Source: Lacinutrix mariniflava (GTDB lineage Bacteria > Bacteroidota > Bacteroidia > Flavobacteriales > Flavobacteriaceae). Taken from it: a stretch of DNA of 64,000 bases. The first letter of the stretch is position 1. The number at the start of each line of letters is the position of its first letter. Made by a program: the position numbers and the translations under genes. The stretch is from contig NZ_LIQG01000032.1 in assembly GCF_001418015.1 (NCBI RefSeq), positions 1 through 64,000 of the forward strand, read 5' to 3'. The notes under the pieces are model-generated. The model did not search any database. It was not told the origin of the DNA and saw only the letters and a list, made by a program, of their open reading frames with translations. Shown in pieces: positions 26,932 to 36,336 of this stretch.

Positions 26932-27372
26932 ATGATAAAATTATCTACATTTTTGACGCTATTTTGTATCCTAAATCTTAATGCTACATCCACAACATTA
27001 GAAAATACATCCGCAAGTTTTGAAATTAACGACTCCACTAATAACCACACCAATCCTGTATTAGTTCACAATGCTAACGTTGGAATATTTCCTGGAGAAT
27101 CTAATAATGGAAGAAAATTTGTACCTAAAACAAGGTTTTTATCTCTAAATCAAGATGTTATTGTTTCAGGTATAAAAAAAGCTAGCCATGGTAAAAAAAT
27201 ATTAGTTGTTGCAACTAATGGCTCTATTACATTTTTACATAACAGTAGTGGCTCTTCCAATTCAAATAGAATTGCTTATAGTTCGAATATGACTATTGCA
27301 CAAGGAGATGCTTTTGAATTAACATATAATGCTAATATTGGTAAATGGGTCATCACAAATACAAACCCATAA
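26932..27372 (+). CDS. small exported protein, possible tail-fibre/collar-like beta domain
   Basis: 146 residues from the ATG at 26932, which opens a signal peptide (MIKLSTFLTLFCILNLNATS); a GTG at 26881 would only add residues before it. The mature part has an IVSGIKKASHGKKILVVATN stretch and ends SSNSNRIAYSSNMTIAQG ... GKWVITNTNP, a pattern seen in phage-tail and surface beta-rich domains (NRI, then a strand ending in a W). Function unknown. It is followed by a strong terminator. Confidence 0.55.
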   Translation: MIKLSTFLTLFCILNLNATSTTLENTSASFEINDSTNNHTNPVLVHNANVGIFPGESNNGRKFVPKTRFLSLNQDVIVSGIKKASHGKKILVVATNGSITFLHNSSGSSNSNRIAYSSNMTIAQGDAFELTYNANIGKWVITNTNP

Positions 27373-27394
27373 TACTAAAAAGCTTTACTAACAG

Positions 27395-27427
27395 AAAAAA
27401 CCAAGCCATATAGCTTGGTTTTTTTTT
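27395..27427 (+). terminator. terminator of the 26932 gene
   Basis: CCAAGC (27401-27406)/GCTTGG (27413-27418) flanked by A and T runs, 6-nt loop, T run to 27427. It lies 22 nt after the stop. Confidence 0.85.
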
Positions 27428-27655
27428 GTTTAATAGTCACTTTTCTAATCTCTTATCTAAACAGTTTATAAACACATCACTTTAACTGAAAACCTCCGCA
27501 AAATCAACACATTAAAGTCTCAGAATGTTTTTACTATAATTTTTACCTGAATTAAATTTAGAGATTATGATCTACACATTCTCCTTGATATTTTAAATAC
27601 AAATTTCTACGTAAGAAACTTTTACAAGAAATTATGAATCTCAATTAAGAAGTCT

Positions 27656-29872
27656 TTAAATATGTTTTAAAATAGTTTCTACGAAAACAACTTCGTCATA
27701 AGGTTTTATAATAATGTCACATATTGTCGAATTTTGAATGCTTTCTCGCATTTCTTCAATTTCCACTGCAGTAAGCGCAATAATAGGAACATTTTTATTG
27801 AAAGTCCTAATGGCCTCAGTAGCCTCTAGTCCGTCCATACCTGGCATGTTAATATCCATTAAAATAAGATCGACAGCTTTCTCTTTCACTAGTTTTATAG
27901 CTTCAATTCCGCCTTCTGCAACTAAAGGATTTGCCTTATATTTTTCAAGCATTTTTCTGGTAACGATTCTATTAATTCTATTATCGTCTACAACTAAAAT
28001 CGTTTTATTATTTATAGAAATTTTAGACTCCAACTTAATGTCCTGTTCCACCTCATAGCTTTCTTTAGCTATATCATAAGCAATTTCAAAACTAATCTCC
28101 GTGCCTTTGCCTTCCTCACTAATAAGATTTATTTCAGATTTATGTATCTCTAAAAGTTTCCTTACAATAGGAAGTCCTAATCCTGTTCCTTGGTATTCTC
28201 CTCCTTCATTTTTTACTTGAGCAAACTCATCGAATATTATTTGTTGTTTATTTTTAGCGATACCAATACCAGAATCTTTAATCTTAAAATTAAGATTAAC
28301 ACGCTCATTTTCTATTAAAACAGCTTCAACATCTAACACAATGGTTCCGTTTTCTGTAAATTTACAAGCGTTACCAATAACATTAATTAGTATCTGAGAT
28401 AACTTTACATCATCTCCTATTAAGATGCTAGGTATGTCTTCAGAAATCTTAACATTAAAGGTATTCATATTCTGAACTTTCAAAAATTCAAAAGATTTCA
28501 TTATCCCAAAAACAAGCTCCTTTAAGTTAAAAGCAACCTTGTTTAGACTGTTTTCCTGTTTAGAATCTAATTTGCTAATTTGTAATACGTCGTTAATTAA
28601 TGATAAAAGATAGTCTGCAGAAAATTTTAACGATTTAACATCTTCCTTATGTTTATCTAAAGCCTTATCATCCATTAAAATAGATGAAAGTCCTATAATT
28701 CCATAAAGCGGCGTTCTTAACTCGTGACTGATATTTGAAAAAAACAAACTTTTTGCATTTGCAAGTTCTTCACTTTTTTCTTTTGCCACTAGGTATTTAA
28801 CATTCTCTTCTTTAAGATCGTTAAGTAGTTTCTTTCTTTTATAATAGGAATATAATAACGATAATAACAACAGAAGTAATCCCGAAGACCCAACCGAAAC
28901 TCCTATCAATCTATTTTCATTTCTCTTTGCCTCTTGCTCAATTAGTCTATTTTCTAGTTCCTTCCTTTTTATGTCTTGCTTATATTGTTTTATATTAAAT
29001 TTCGCAGTGACTGTTTCTACTGCATTTATTTTATCCTTATTATATTTTTTTTCATTATAGAAATCTACCTGCTGCTGTAACTTATAAGCCTCCTCAAATT
29101 CGCCAAGATCTGCGCTAGCCAATGCATGATATTTAGAGCCTTTAATTAAAACTTCGGTATAATTTATTGGTTTTGAAATTTCAATCGCTTTTTTTAAGTG
29201 CTCGATTGCTTCCTTAGGTTTATTTTGAAGATATAATAACCTCCCAGCGTTTAACTGGTAACCTGCGTGATAATGAGCCGCCTTAAGTCCTTCTATATAT
29301 TTTTCTGTTTCGGATAAATAATAAACCGCATTAGCCTCTGATTTTTTATCTAGGTAAAGCTCTGAGATATTACAATTTAAAATAAATAAACGTATTGTAT
29401 CTTTAGATTTCTTTGCATAAGGTATTACAGACTTAAATGATGAAATTGCCTTATCGTTTTCTCCTTGATAAAAATAAATATTTGCTAAATCGATACTTGC
29501 TCCCAAAAAGTTAGCCGAATCTTTTCTTACTTCTGCTTGCTCTAACTGGTCCTTAATAATTTTTATTGCAGAAATAGTATCCTTTAACTGCATAAAAGTG
29601 TTTCCTAAAATACTAGAAACTGTATATTCACCAGTGGAATATTCGGACGCCACAGCTTGTTTTATTATCGCATTAGCATCATCAATTGTCTTTACGAAGT
29701 CTTTAGCATAGTAACGATCTCTCAAACCTTTAATTAAAGTATCTATATCTTTATGAGCTTGAGGCTTAACCTTCTTTTTATTAATAGACTGAGATGACTC
29801 TTTACTAGATTGAGCATTAATATTTACGAACTGAAAAAATAGCACCAGTATAAGTAAAACAGTTTTATTCAA
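27656..29872 (-). CDS. TPR hybrid histidine kinase with receiver domain
   Basis: 738 residues. Signal peptide, then about 250 residues of TPR-like helical repeats in the periplasm (EKYIEGLKAAHYHAGYQLNA, then HLKKAIEISKP), one membrane helix near 320-345 (LLLLLLSLLYSYY), a phosphoacceptor domain (FSNISHELRTPLYGI), a HATPase domain (N box NVIGNACKFTENG, G boxes DSGIGI and GTGLGLPIV) and a C-terminal receiver (ILVVDDNRINR, LILMDINMPGMDG, KPYD). It is a two-component system phosphorelay protein with an unknown signal. No partner regulator is adjacent. Confidence 0.92.
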   Translation of the reverse strand: MNKTVLLILVLFFQFVNINAQSSKESSQSINKKKVKPQAHKDIDTLIKGLRDRYYAKDFVKTIDDANAIIKQAVASEYSTGEYTVSSILGNTFMQLKDTISAIKIIKDQLEQAEVRKDSANFLGASIDLANIYFYQGENDKAISSFKSVIPYAKKSKDTIRLFILNCNISELYLDKKSEANAVYYLSETEKYIEGLKAAHYHAGYQLNAGRLLYLQNKPKEAIEHLKKAIEISKPINYTEVLIKGSKYHALASADLGEFEEAYKLQQQVDFYNEKKYNKDKINAVETVTAKFNIKQYKQDIKRKELENRLIEQEAKRNENRLIGVSVGSSGLLLLLLSLLYSYYKRKKLLNDLKEENVKYLVAKEKSEELANAKSLFFSNISHELRTPLYGIIGLSSILMDDKALDKHKEDVKSLKFSADYLLSLINDVLQISKLDSKQENSLNKVAFNLKELVFGIMKSFEFLKVQNMNTFNVKISEDIPSILIGDDVKLSQILINVIGNACKFTENGTIVLDVEAVLIENERVNLNFKIKDSGIGIAKNKQQIIFDEFAQVKNEGGEYQGTGLGLPIVRKLLEIHKSEINLISEEGKGTEISFEIAYDIAKESYEVEQDIKLESKISINNKTILVVDDNRINRIVTRKMLEKYKANPLVAEGGIEAIKLVKEKAVDLILMDINMPGMDGLEATEAIRTFNKNVPIIALTAVEIEEMRESIQNSTICDIIIKPYDEVVFVETILKHI

Positions 29873-30092
29873 GGTATAGACTTTATAAGTAGGTTGATTT
29901 TAGTATTACAATAATAATAAGATATTTTGAAACTAACTAAAATATAGATAGGTAAAATATCGTAAAAAAACTTTAGAACTTCAGTATTTAAAAGAAAAAG
30001 AGCAACATCTAATTCCCTTTTAATGTTAAAGTATTTAGCTTAAAAGTTAAATGGTTTGCTATTGTATTATTATCTATTATCTTAAAAGTAAG

Positions 30093-30698
30093 ATGAAATT
30101 TAAACTAATTATTTTACTATTAATGACTAACACTCTCTACGCACAATCAACTATACCCGAATCTATAAAGGAAGAAATTGAAATCGCGCTGTCTTATTAC
30201 CCAGATTTAAAAAACACTCCAATAAATTTTGAATTTAAAAAGAAGATTAAAAAATCTACAATGCAAGCGCAACCTTCAATTGGTAGCTTTTTTAGAAAAA
30301 AGGGAAACCGTTCTTATAATATTTATATAAGTGAAACTGTTAATATTTCTGGAGAAGTACTCTTTACTAAAAACATGCCAAGAGACGTTTTAATTGGCTG
30401 GATTGGTCATGAACTTGGCCATGTAATGGACTATCGAAATAGGAGCAATTTAAACCTAATATGGTTTGGATTTAAGTACTTATTGTCAGACAACCATATT
30501 GCTGAAGCAGAACGATCTGCAGATACTTTTGCCGTAAAATCAGGAATGGAAAAGTATATTTTAATAACGAAAGACTTTATTTTAAGCCAAGCGAACATCG
30601 ACAAAAAATATATTGCTCGTATTAAAAAGTACTACTTATCTCCAGAGGAAATTATGGATATTATAAATAAAAGAGATTCAGAATTATCTAAGTCTTAA
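30093..30698 (+). CDS. putative secreted zinc metalloprotease
   Basis: 201 residues from the ATG at 30093, which starts the signal peptide (MKFKLIILLLMTNTLYAQ); the ATG at 30051 adds 14 residues before it. A zincin motif is seen: GWIGHELGHVMDYRNRS, with HExxH and a possible third ligand in EAERSADTFAVKSG (Glu/Asp in a second helix). It probably hydrolyses peptides in the periplasm or outside the cell; the family is not one I can name. It overlaps the convergent GH3-like gene by 4 nt. Confidence 0.6.
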   Translation: MKFKLIILLLMTNTLYAQSTIPESIKEEIEIALSYYPDLKNTPINFEFKKKIKKSTMQAQPSIGSFFRKKGNRSYNIYISETVNISGEVLFTKNMPRDVLIGWIGHELGHVMDYRNRSNLNLIWFGFKYLLSDNHIAEAERSADTFAVKSGMEKYILITKDFILSQANIDKKYIARIKKYYLSPEEIMDIINKRDSELSKS

Positions 30699-32218
30699 TG
30701 GGCGTTTGCAAAAGCTTCCCATTCCTTAAATTTATCTTCTCCCATAACGCGTTCCATTTTAACTTGACCGCCTTTCTTCTTGCTAGCACCACTCCAGTCT
30801 GTAAAAACATCAGGCGCTGTAACCTCAACCTTTACACCTTCTAAAGCTTTACCTCTGGCAACATTATAGTTTTTGTTGGCATTTTTTAAGAAATTATCTA
30901 AAGCATCCACAATAGTTTTATTATCTTCTTTTAAACCTGTAGAACCTAAATACCAACTGTGGTAAAAACCATCATCAAATCGTTTTGCACACAATGTGTA
31001 TTCTGGAATTGTAGTATTAAATTTCTCTTCCAAATGACTTATAGCATCATCTAATTTATTAACCGATAATTGAGAACCAACAGTGTTTAAAAAGAACTTA
31101 GTACGACCGGTTATTTTTATTTCTGCTCTTTCAATATCTGTAAACTCAATAGTATCACCTATTAAATAACGCCAAGTACCACTAACAGTACTTATAATTA
31201 AAACATAATCTTGATTTAGCTCAACATCTTTTAATGTCATGCTTGGCGCATTATCTTTTAAAGAACCATCTTCATTAATGTACTCTGGTTTAAATGGTAC
31301 AAATTCGAAATAAATACCACCATCTGTCACCAATTGCATAGCATCAGTTTCTGGCCTTGCTTGAAACGCTACGAATCCTTCGGAAGCTAAATACGTATCG
31401 ATAACTGTAACAGGTTTACCTAGCAAGGCATTAAAACTCTTCTTATAAGGCCCAAAAGCCACACCTCCAGAAGTAAACACTTGTAAGTTTGGCCAGACAT
31501 CGTGTATATTTTCTACATTATGGTATGCTATAACTTCCTTTAGCATTAACTCCATCCACGATGGTATGCCGCTTAGTGCTCCAATATCCCATTGTTTTGC
31601 TCGTTTTGCAATTGTTGCTACACGTTTATCCCAATCATCTATTTTAGCAATATCTTCTCCCGGCTTATAAAAACCTTTAAACCATGATGGAATGTTGCTA
31701 GCTGTAATACCGCTAATCTCGCCTTCTAAATGATCATCCTTTTCAATTAAATCTGTAGAGCTACCTAACATCATTGCTTCTTTACTAAAGAAATCTGCAG
31801 GCAAGTTAAAGTTGCTTAATGCGGTAACTTGATCTATTCCTGCTTGTTTTATAGCGTCTAACATTGCATCTGTTACAGGAATTCGCTTACTAGTCTTTCC
31901 GGTTGTACCAGAGCTTAATGCAAAGTAAGACGGATTTCCTGGCCAAGTTACATTCTCTTCTCCAGCGTGTAGTTTACTCCACCATTTAGCGTTGATTTCG
32001 TTATAGTCGAAATAAGGAATATTTTTAGAAAATAAAACAGAAGGATTTTCGGCTTTCAAAATAGCTTCAAAATTATAATGTTTACCAAACAACGTGTCTT
32101 TAGCCGTTTCTAACAAGCTATTTAGGACTTTTTCTTGTGCTTCAATTGGTTTAATTTCTGGTGTTAAAGCATCTTTTAAGTTAATAGCTCCTTTTATAAT
32201 ATTTCCTATAATTTCCAT
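30695..32218 (-). CDS. GH3-family acyl-adenylating enzyme
   Basis: 507 residues of the GH3 auxin-responsive-promoter-like superfamily, which forms acyl-AMP and often acyl-amides. Motifs: YFALSSGTTGKTSKRIPVT (phosphate-binding loop), an EGFVAFQARPE region and VSGTWRYLIGDTIEF, LKITGRTKFFLN-like ITGRTKFFLNTVG near the C-terminal hinge. Bacterial members of this family are common in Bacteroidota and their substrates are mostly unknown. The sequence just upstream of its start (32228-32468) is the region duplicated in the first repeat array. Confidence 0.85.
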   Translation of the reverse strand: MEIIGNIIKGAINLKDALTPEIKPIEAQEKVLNSLLETAKDTLFGKHYNFEAILKAENPSVLFSKNIPYFDYNEINAKWWSKLHAGEENVTWPGNPSYFALSSGTTGKTSKRIPVTDAMLDAIKQAGIDQVTALSNFNLPADFFSKEAMMLGSSTDLIEKDDHLEGEISGITASNIPSWFKGFYKPGEDIAKIDDWDKRVATIAKRAKQWDIGALSGIPSWMELMLKEVIAYHNVENIHDVWPNLQVFTSGGVAFGPYKKSFNALLGKPVTVIDTYLASEGFVAFQARPETDAMQLVTDGGIYFEFVPFKPEYINEDGSLKDNAPSMTLKDVELNQDYVLIISTVSGTWRYLIGDTIEFTDIERAEIKITGRTKFFLNTVGSQLSVNKLDDAISHLEEKFNTTIPEYTLCAKRFDDGFYHSWYLGSTGLKEDNKTIVDALDNFLKNANKNYNVARGKALEGVKVEVTAPDVFTDWSGASKKKGGQVKMERVMGEDKFKEWEAFANAH

Positions 32219-32227
32219 GTAATTTGG

Positions 32228-32468
32228 TTTTGATGTTTTTCTGAATTAGTAATTAAAAGTTATTACGTTTTAAAATAACCAATAGCTCCAATTTAATTCT
32301 TGGTTTAAAATAAAAAAAAATCATAAGTATTTTGGACTCTTTAGAATAATATTAACACTCTTTACATAAGGAAACTTAGACTTGACTTTGTAAAAAAAAT
32401 CTGCTAACTTCGAAAATAATATAACGTTGAATATAATTCATTGAAACGGAATCATATTCTAGTGACAT
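32228..32468 (+). repeat. array 1 leader repeat, copy A
   Basis: Two blocks (32228-32260 and 32326-32468) recur with few changes at 33372-33544, where they are joined. The block holds a promoter-like pair, the 19-nt motif TTCGAAAATAATATAACGT (32409-32427) and ends GTGACAT. The left part is the natural upstream flank of the GH3-like gene, so the chromosome flank itself was copied. Confidence 0.85.
32382..32412 (+). promoter_or_regulatory. array 1 candidate promoter (copy A)
   Basis: TTG at 32382-32384, 20-nt spacer, then TAACTTCG at 32405-32412 (one change from TAnnTTTG). Copy B has the same pair at 33458-33460 and 33481-33488. In the second array the same TTGACTTT start is followed after 20 nt by GAACTTCG. 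Confidence 0.55.
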
Positions 32469-32479
32469 TACAAATAATA

Positions 32480-32716
32480 CAAACCAAAATATAGAAAAAT
32501 AAGTTTATTCTTAATTATAAAACTAATAAGTGCTTTTTCCATCAGTTATGACAGCGATCTTTGCGATGATGAATATACTCAACTAGATAATGGAATACGG
32601 CCTCCTGATTCTGTTGTTGAAATAGAAAAGAGTACTAACCTAGTAAGTGTTTTTACCATTCTGAATATGGTGCTATTACATACAAAAATGATAATTGGTA
32701 TGATGAAAACAATTAA
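32480..32716 (+). pseudogene. decayed exported-protein gene in array 1
   Basis: No start is visible, but one frame reads LFLIIKLISAFSISYDSDL, then CDDEYTQLDNGIRPPDSVVE up to about 32630, and a second frame then continues as YHSEYGAITYKNDNWYDENN followed by a stop at 32714-32716. The hydrophobic start and the change of frame suggest a frameshifted remnant of a small exported protein. It lies directly after leader copy A, where the array would place a gene. Confidence 0.5.
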
Positions 32717-32744
32717 TGATTGAAAATATAAAGAACTAGATATT

Positions 32745-33290
32745 ATGAAGAATATTTTTTTAATTATTATAATCTTTTCGTGTTCATTAGCTAATGCACA
32801 ATTCAACAAGGGAACTGTTTTTTTTAAAGACTCTACTGATCAAAAAGGTCTAGTCCGAATTAAAATATTTGGTGGAATTAAGTTTAAGACTGAAAAAGAT
32901 TCTAAATCTACATTTTATGATTACAACAAAATTATTGGATTTGATACTGATGGCAACAAATATAGATATGTAAAAAATCAAGACGGATTTCCACCCAAAT
33001 TATTTAAGGAAAATATAAAAGGGAAGATTTCTTTATATAGTAAGGAAGTATCTAATCCCGGAGTCCCAAACGGTTTTGGAGGAGGCGGAATGACTTTTGG
33101 TGGTGGTTCTGCAACAATTTATTATATTCTTGTAAAAGACAAACTTATAAGGGTTGGAACTAGAATAAAAAAGAAACATTTAAAGATTTTAAAAAATTGT
33201 ACAACCTTAATTGAGAAAATTAAAAGAAAAGATTTTAAAAAAAGAGATGTGTTTGACATCATCAATTATTACAATAATAGTTGCGATTAA
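32745..33290 (+). CDS. small exported protein of array 1, function unknown
   Basis: 181 residues with a signal peptide (MKNIFLIIIIFSCSLANAQ). The body is basic and beta-rich (GTVFFKDSTDQKGLVRIKIF, then YNKIIGFDTDGNKYRYVKNQ), with a glycine-rich loop (NGFGGGGMTFGGGSATIYY) and a lysine-rich C-terminal helix. I do not recognise the family; similar short exported proteins are common in flavobacterial accessory regions. It has no leader of its own, lying behind the decayed gene, and ends just before the attC-like element at 33306. Confidence 0.7.
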   Translation: MKNIFLIIIIFSCSLANAQFNKGTVFFKDSTDQKGLVRIKIFGGIKFKTEKDSKSTFYDYNKIIGFDTDGNKYRYVKNQDGFPPKLFKENIKGKISLYSKEVSNPGVPNGFGGGGMTFGGGSATIYYILVKDKLIRVGTRIKKKHLKILKNCTTLIEKIKRKDFKKRDVFDIINYYNNSCD

Positions 33291-33305
33291 TAAAATAGTA
33301 TTTTT

Positions 33306-33371
33306 AATACCGTATATAATTTATTGCTTGTTCTCACCTACTTATGAAAATCCGTGAGAATTTCCTATTCG
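33306..33371 (+). repeat. array 1 attC-like element
   Basis: Begins 16 nt after a stop codon. ACCGTATATAATTTATTG followed by CTTGTTCTCACCTACTTATG matches elements after the genes of array 2 (ACCGTGTATAATTAATGGCT..., GCATATAACTTATTGCTAG...). TTCTCAC and GTGAGAA pair as an internal stem. It runs straight into leader copy B. Confidence 0.65.
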
Positions 33372-33544
33372 TTTTGACGTTTTTCTGAATTAGTAATTAA
33401 AAGTATTTTAGACTCTTTATAATAACATTAACACGCTTTACATAAGGAAACTTAAACTTGACTTTTAAAAAAAAATCTGCTAACTTCGAAAATAATATAA
33501 CGTTGAATATAATGCATTGATACGGAACCATATGCGAGTGACAT
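33372..33544 (+). repeat. array 1 leader repeat, copy B
   Basis: Near-copy of 32228-32260 plus 32326-32468 with 65 nt between them missing. Contains the promoter-like pair TTG (33458-33460)/TAACTTCG (33481-33488) and the 19-mer TTCGAAAATAATATAACGT at 33485-33503. It lies 64 nt before the BspA-like gene and presumably drives it. Confidence 0.85.
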
Positions 33545-33608
33545 CAACTATAATAATGAAAAACTGTTCTGAATTCAATAACTTAACACAATAATTTATT
33601 TCCCTTCT

Positions 33609-35540
33609 ATGACACACATGCCAAAATTTATCTCAGTTCTAATATTACTATATTGCCTTACAAATCCAAGTCAAATTGTATCGCAAAACGAATTCATTAC
33701 CACATGGAAAACTGATAATTCAGGAACTTCAAGCGATGTTCAAATAACAATCCCAACTTTTGGTGAAGGGTATAATTACGACATAGATTGGGAAAATGAT
33801 GGAGTATTTGATGATTTTAGTGTTACGGGAAACATAACACACACTTATGCCAGTGCTGGAACATACACAGTAGCTATACAAGGTGATTTTCCTTTTATTC
33901 ACTTTAATGATGAGGGAGACAAAGATAAAATACTAAGCATAGACCAATGGGGAATGCAACAATGGCTTAGCATGAGAGATAGTTTTAAAGGCTGTAGTAA
34001 TCTACTAATTAATGCAACTGACGTACCGAATTTATCAATAGTTACTACAATGAGTCATATGTTTCATAATGCGGTAAATTTTAATGGAGATATTAGCACT
34101 TGGGATGTGAGTAATGTAAGTGATATGAGTTGGATGTTTGACAATGCAAATGGCTTTAACCAAGATATAAGCTCTTGGGATGTGAGCAATGTAACTGATA
34201 TGAGATTTATGTTTCATGACGCTTGGTCCTTTAACCAACCTATTGGAGTTTGGAACGTTAGTAGTGTAATCAATATGGAATCAACGTTTAATCGTGCTTG
34301 GGCTTTTAACCAACCTATTGAAGCTTGGAATGTCAGTAATGTAACTAATATGGAATCCATGTTCGGAACTACAGGCTTTTTTAATCAACCTATTGAAGCT
34401 TGGGATGTAAGCAATGTAACTAATATGCATGAAATGTTTACAGCTTCTTATGCTTTTAATCAACCTATTGGAGGTTGGGATGTAAGTAGTGTAACAGATA
34501 TGTCCTTTATGTTTGCATCGCAAGTATTTAATCAACCTATTGGTGATTGGGATGTTAGCAGTGTTACAAATATGACTCAAATGTTTAGTGGAGCTATAAT
34601 GTTTAATCAACCTATTGGCAGTTGGGATGTAAGTAGTGTTACAGAAATGCACGGAATGTTTAGTGGTGCAAAAATATTTGATCAACCTATCGGAAATTGG
34701 GATGTTGGCAATGTAACTACAATGGTCTTTATGTTTGATGGTGCAAAAATATTTAACCAAGATATAGGGAATTGGGATGTGAGCAATGTTATTAATATGA
34801 ATGGCATGTTTTTACGTACAGATAATTTTAATCAGGACATTGGCAATTGGGATGTAAGCAATGTTTTTTACTTAGGCGTAATGTTTTATAAAGCTAATGT
34901 ATTTAATCAAGATATTGGTTCTTGGGACGTTAGTAGTGCAATTAATACAAAGTACATGTTTCGTGAGGCACCAAATTTCAATCAAGACATAGGATCTTGG
35001 GACGTGAGTAACGTAGCAAACATGGAATTTATGTTCACAGATGCTACCTCATTTAATCAAGATTTAGGTAATTGGAATGTTAGCAACGTCACAACAATGG
35101 AAGAAATGTTTAACGGGGCTGCATTATCTATTGAAAATTATGATAGTTTATTAATTAATTGGTCTGCTTTACCATTAAACAGTAATATCAATTTTCATGC
35201 TGGCAATAGTAACTATTGCAATGGAGAAGATGAAAAGCAGATTATAATAAATAATTTTAATTGGACCATAACAGACAATGGGTTAGACTGCTCAACGCTT
35301 AGTAATTCTTCAAATAGTATACAAGATAAAATAGTTTATCCAAACCCAACTACTGGAAAGATTACTATTCAAGGATTAGATGGTGTGAATTCAAGTATTA
35401 AAATATTAAATATACATGGTCAGGAGATCAAAGAAATAAGCGATTATATTAATGGAACTTATATTGATTTGACGAACTTTAGTAACGGAATGTATTTTAT
35501 TAAAATCAACTCAAAGCATTCAATTACAACAAAAAAATAG
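33609..35540 (+). CDS. BspA/DUF285-repeat surface protein with PKD-like and T9SS domains
   Basis: 643 residues: signal peptide, a PKD-like domain (about 30-100; DIDWENDGVFDDFSVTGNIT, then HTYASAGTYTVAI), then fourteen tandem 25-residue repeats of the form FNQPIGxWDVSSVTxMxxMF (about residues 155-505), a Cys-bearing linker and a type IX sorting domain (KIVYPNPTTGKITIQGLDG ... GMYFIKINS). The repeats are DUF285/BspA-type, found in adhesins of diverse bacteria. It is likely a large surface protein secreted by the type IX system. The repeat unit is also conserved at DNA level, so copy-number change is likely. Confidence 0.85.
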   Translation: MTHMPKFISVLILLYCLTNPSQIVSQNEFITTWKTDNSGTSSDVQITIPTFGEGYNYDIDWENDGVFDDFSVTGNITHTYASAGTYTVAIQGDFPFIHFNDEGDKDKILSIDQWGMQQWLSMRDSFKGCSNLLINATDVPNLSIVTTMSHMFHNAVNFNGDISTWDVSNVSDMSWMFDNANGFNQDISSWDVSNVTDMRFMFHDAWSFNQPIGVWNVSSVINMESTFNRAWAFNQPIEAWNVSNVTNMESMFGTTGFFNQPIEAWDVSNVTNMHEMFTASYAFNQPIGGWDVSSVTDMSFMFASQVFNQPIGDWDVSSVTNMTQMFSGAIMFNQPIGSWDVSSVTEMHGMFSGAKIFDQPIGNWDVGNVTTMVFMFDGAKIFNQDIGNWDVSNVINMNGMFLRTDNFNQDIGNWDVSNVFYLGVMFYKANVFNQDIGSWDVSSAINTKYMFREAPNFNQDIGSWDVSNVANMEFMFTDATSFNQDLGNWNVSNVTTMEEMFNGAALSIENYDSLLINWSALPLNSNINFHAGNSNYCNGEDEKQIIINNFNWTITDNGLDCSTLSNSSNSIQDKIVYPNPTTGKITIQGLDGVNSSIKILNIHGQEIKEISDYINGTYIDLTNFSNGMYFIKINSKHSITTKK

Positions 35541-35634
35541 TTAAGATTAATTAGTTTTTCTTACTAAACCTTACTAAAGTCAGCAGTAAGTGATTACTCA
35601 AGTATAAAAAAAATTTGTATCATTCTTTGACTTA

Positions 35635-35859
35635 TGATGATGTTCTAAATACACGTTCACCATTTTATCTGAATGTGCAGGTTGTAAAAACTGAAAAGAA
35701 GAATTCTCAAAATTTATAGCGGTATTTAAGCCATCTGATTTTCTGATTATTGATGATGACAAATCTCAAAACGGTTTGGAAAGTGGAATAAAAGAAAAAC
35801 TAATTCTAACTGATTTAATAAAAGGCCTTGACTTAGAAAAGCTAAGTGGATTAAATTAA
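35635..35859 (+). pseudogene. decayed gene in array 1 (in-frame TGA)
   Basis: One frame reads YTFTILSECAGCKN, a TGA at 35692-35694, then KEEFSKFIAVFKPSDFLIID and continues DDKSQNGLESGIKEKLILT to a stop at 35857-35859. A Trp codon changed to TGA by one transition would restore it. No start or signal peptide is visible upstream, so only the C-terminal part remains. The ECAGC motif may be a cysteine pair. The stretch before it (35541-35634) holds nothing else I can support. Confidence 0.5.
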
Positions 35860-35872
35860 AAACTAAATAATC

Positions 35873-36328
35873 ATGAAAAAAATTATATGTTTTTTATTGA
35901 TATTAACAATATCAAGTTGTGTTAAAGAACTTGAAATATATTCTACACAATATATTGTTTAAAACGAGACTGAAACTCCAATAAAACTAAAGTTTTATCT
36001 AACGTCTACTAATGAATTAGTAGATGTTTAAACAAAAAATAATACTCTACAAGGAAAATTATTTAGAAGAGGCTCTACATCTCCTTTAGATTATTCAGAT
36101 GATAGTTTCGCGAGAAGCGAATTTAGTGTTGGAGATTCTTTAGTAGTTATCTTGAATAACGAAAAACAAATGACAATGCAAGTAGGTTCTAATGGTTATT
36201 CTGAACCTAATAATAGAAATATATACAGATATGGAAGCTATAATTATATTGGAAATGATCAATTCCTTTACACATTTAGTAAAGAAGACTACAATAACGC
36301 AGAAGATTGTAATGGAGGTTGTGAATAA
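35873..36328 (+). pseudogene. lipoprotein gene with two in-frame TAA codons
   Basis: One frame from ATG 35873 to TAA 36326-36328 (151 codons) reads a complete small lipoprotein: MKKIICFLLILTISSCVKEL (lipobox SSC) through RRGSTSPLDYSDDSFARSEF and YRYGSYNYIGNDQFLYTFSK to NGGCE. It is broken only by TAA at 35960-35962 and at 36029-36031. Both fit Gln codons (CAA) changed by one C-to-T transition each, and the frame is kept throughout, which suggests recent loss. It could be a readthrough case, but no sign of that is seen. Family unknown. Confidence 0.75.
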
Positions 36329-36336
36329 ACACAATT

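Noticed and set aside
34281-34760. Minus-strand open frame of 159 codons with regular repeats
   Set aside because: The regularity only mirrors the 25-residue repeats of the BspA-like gene on the other strand; it has no separate signal.
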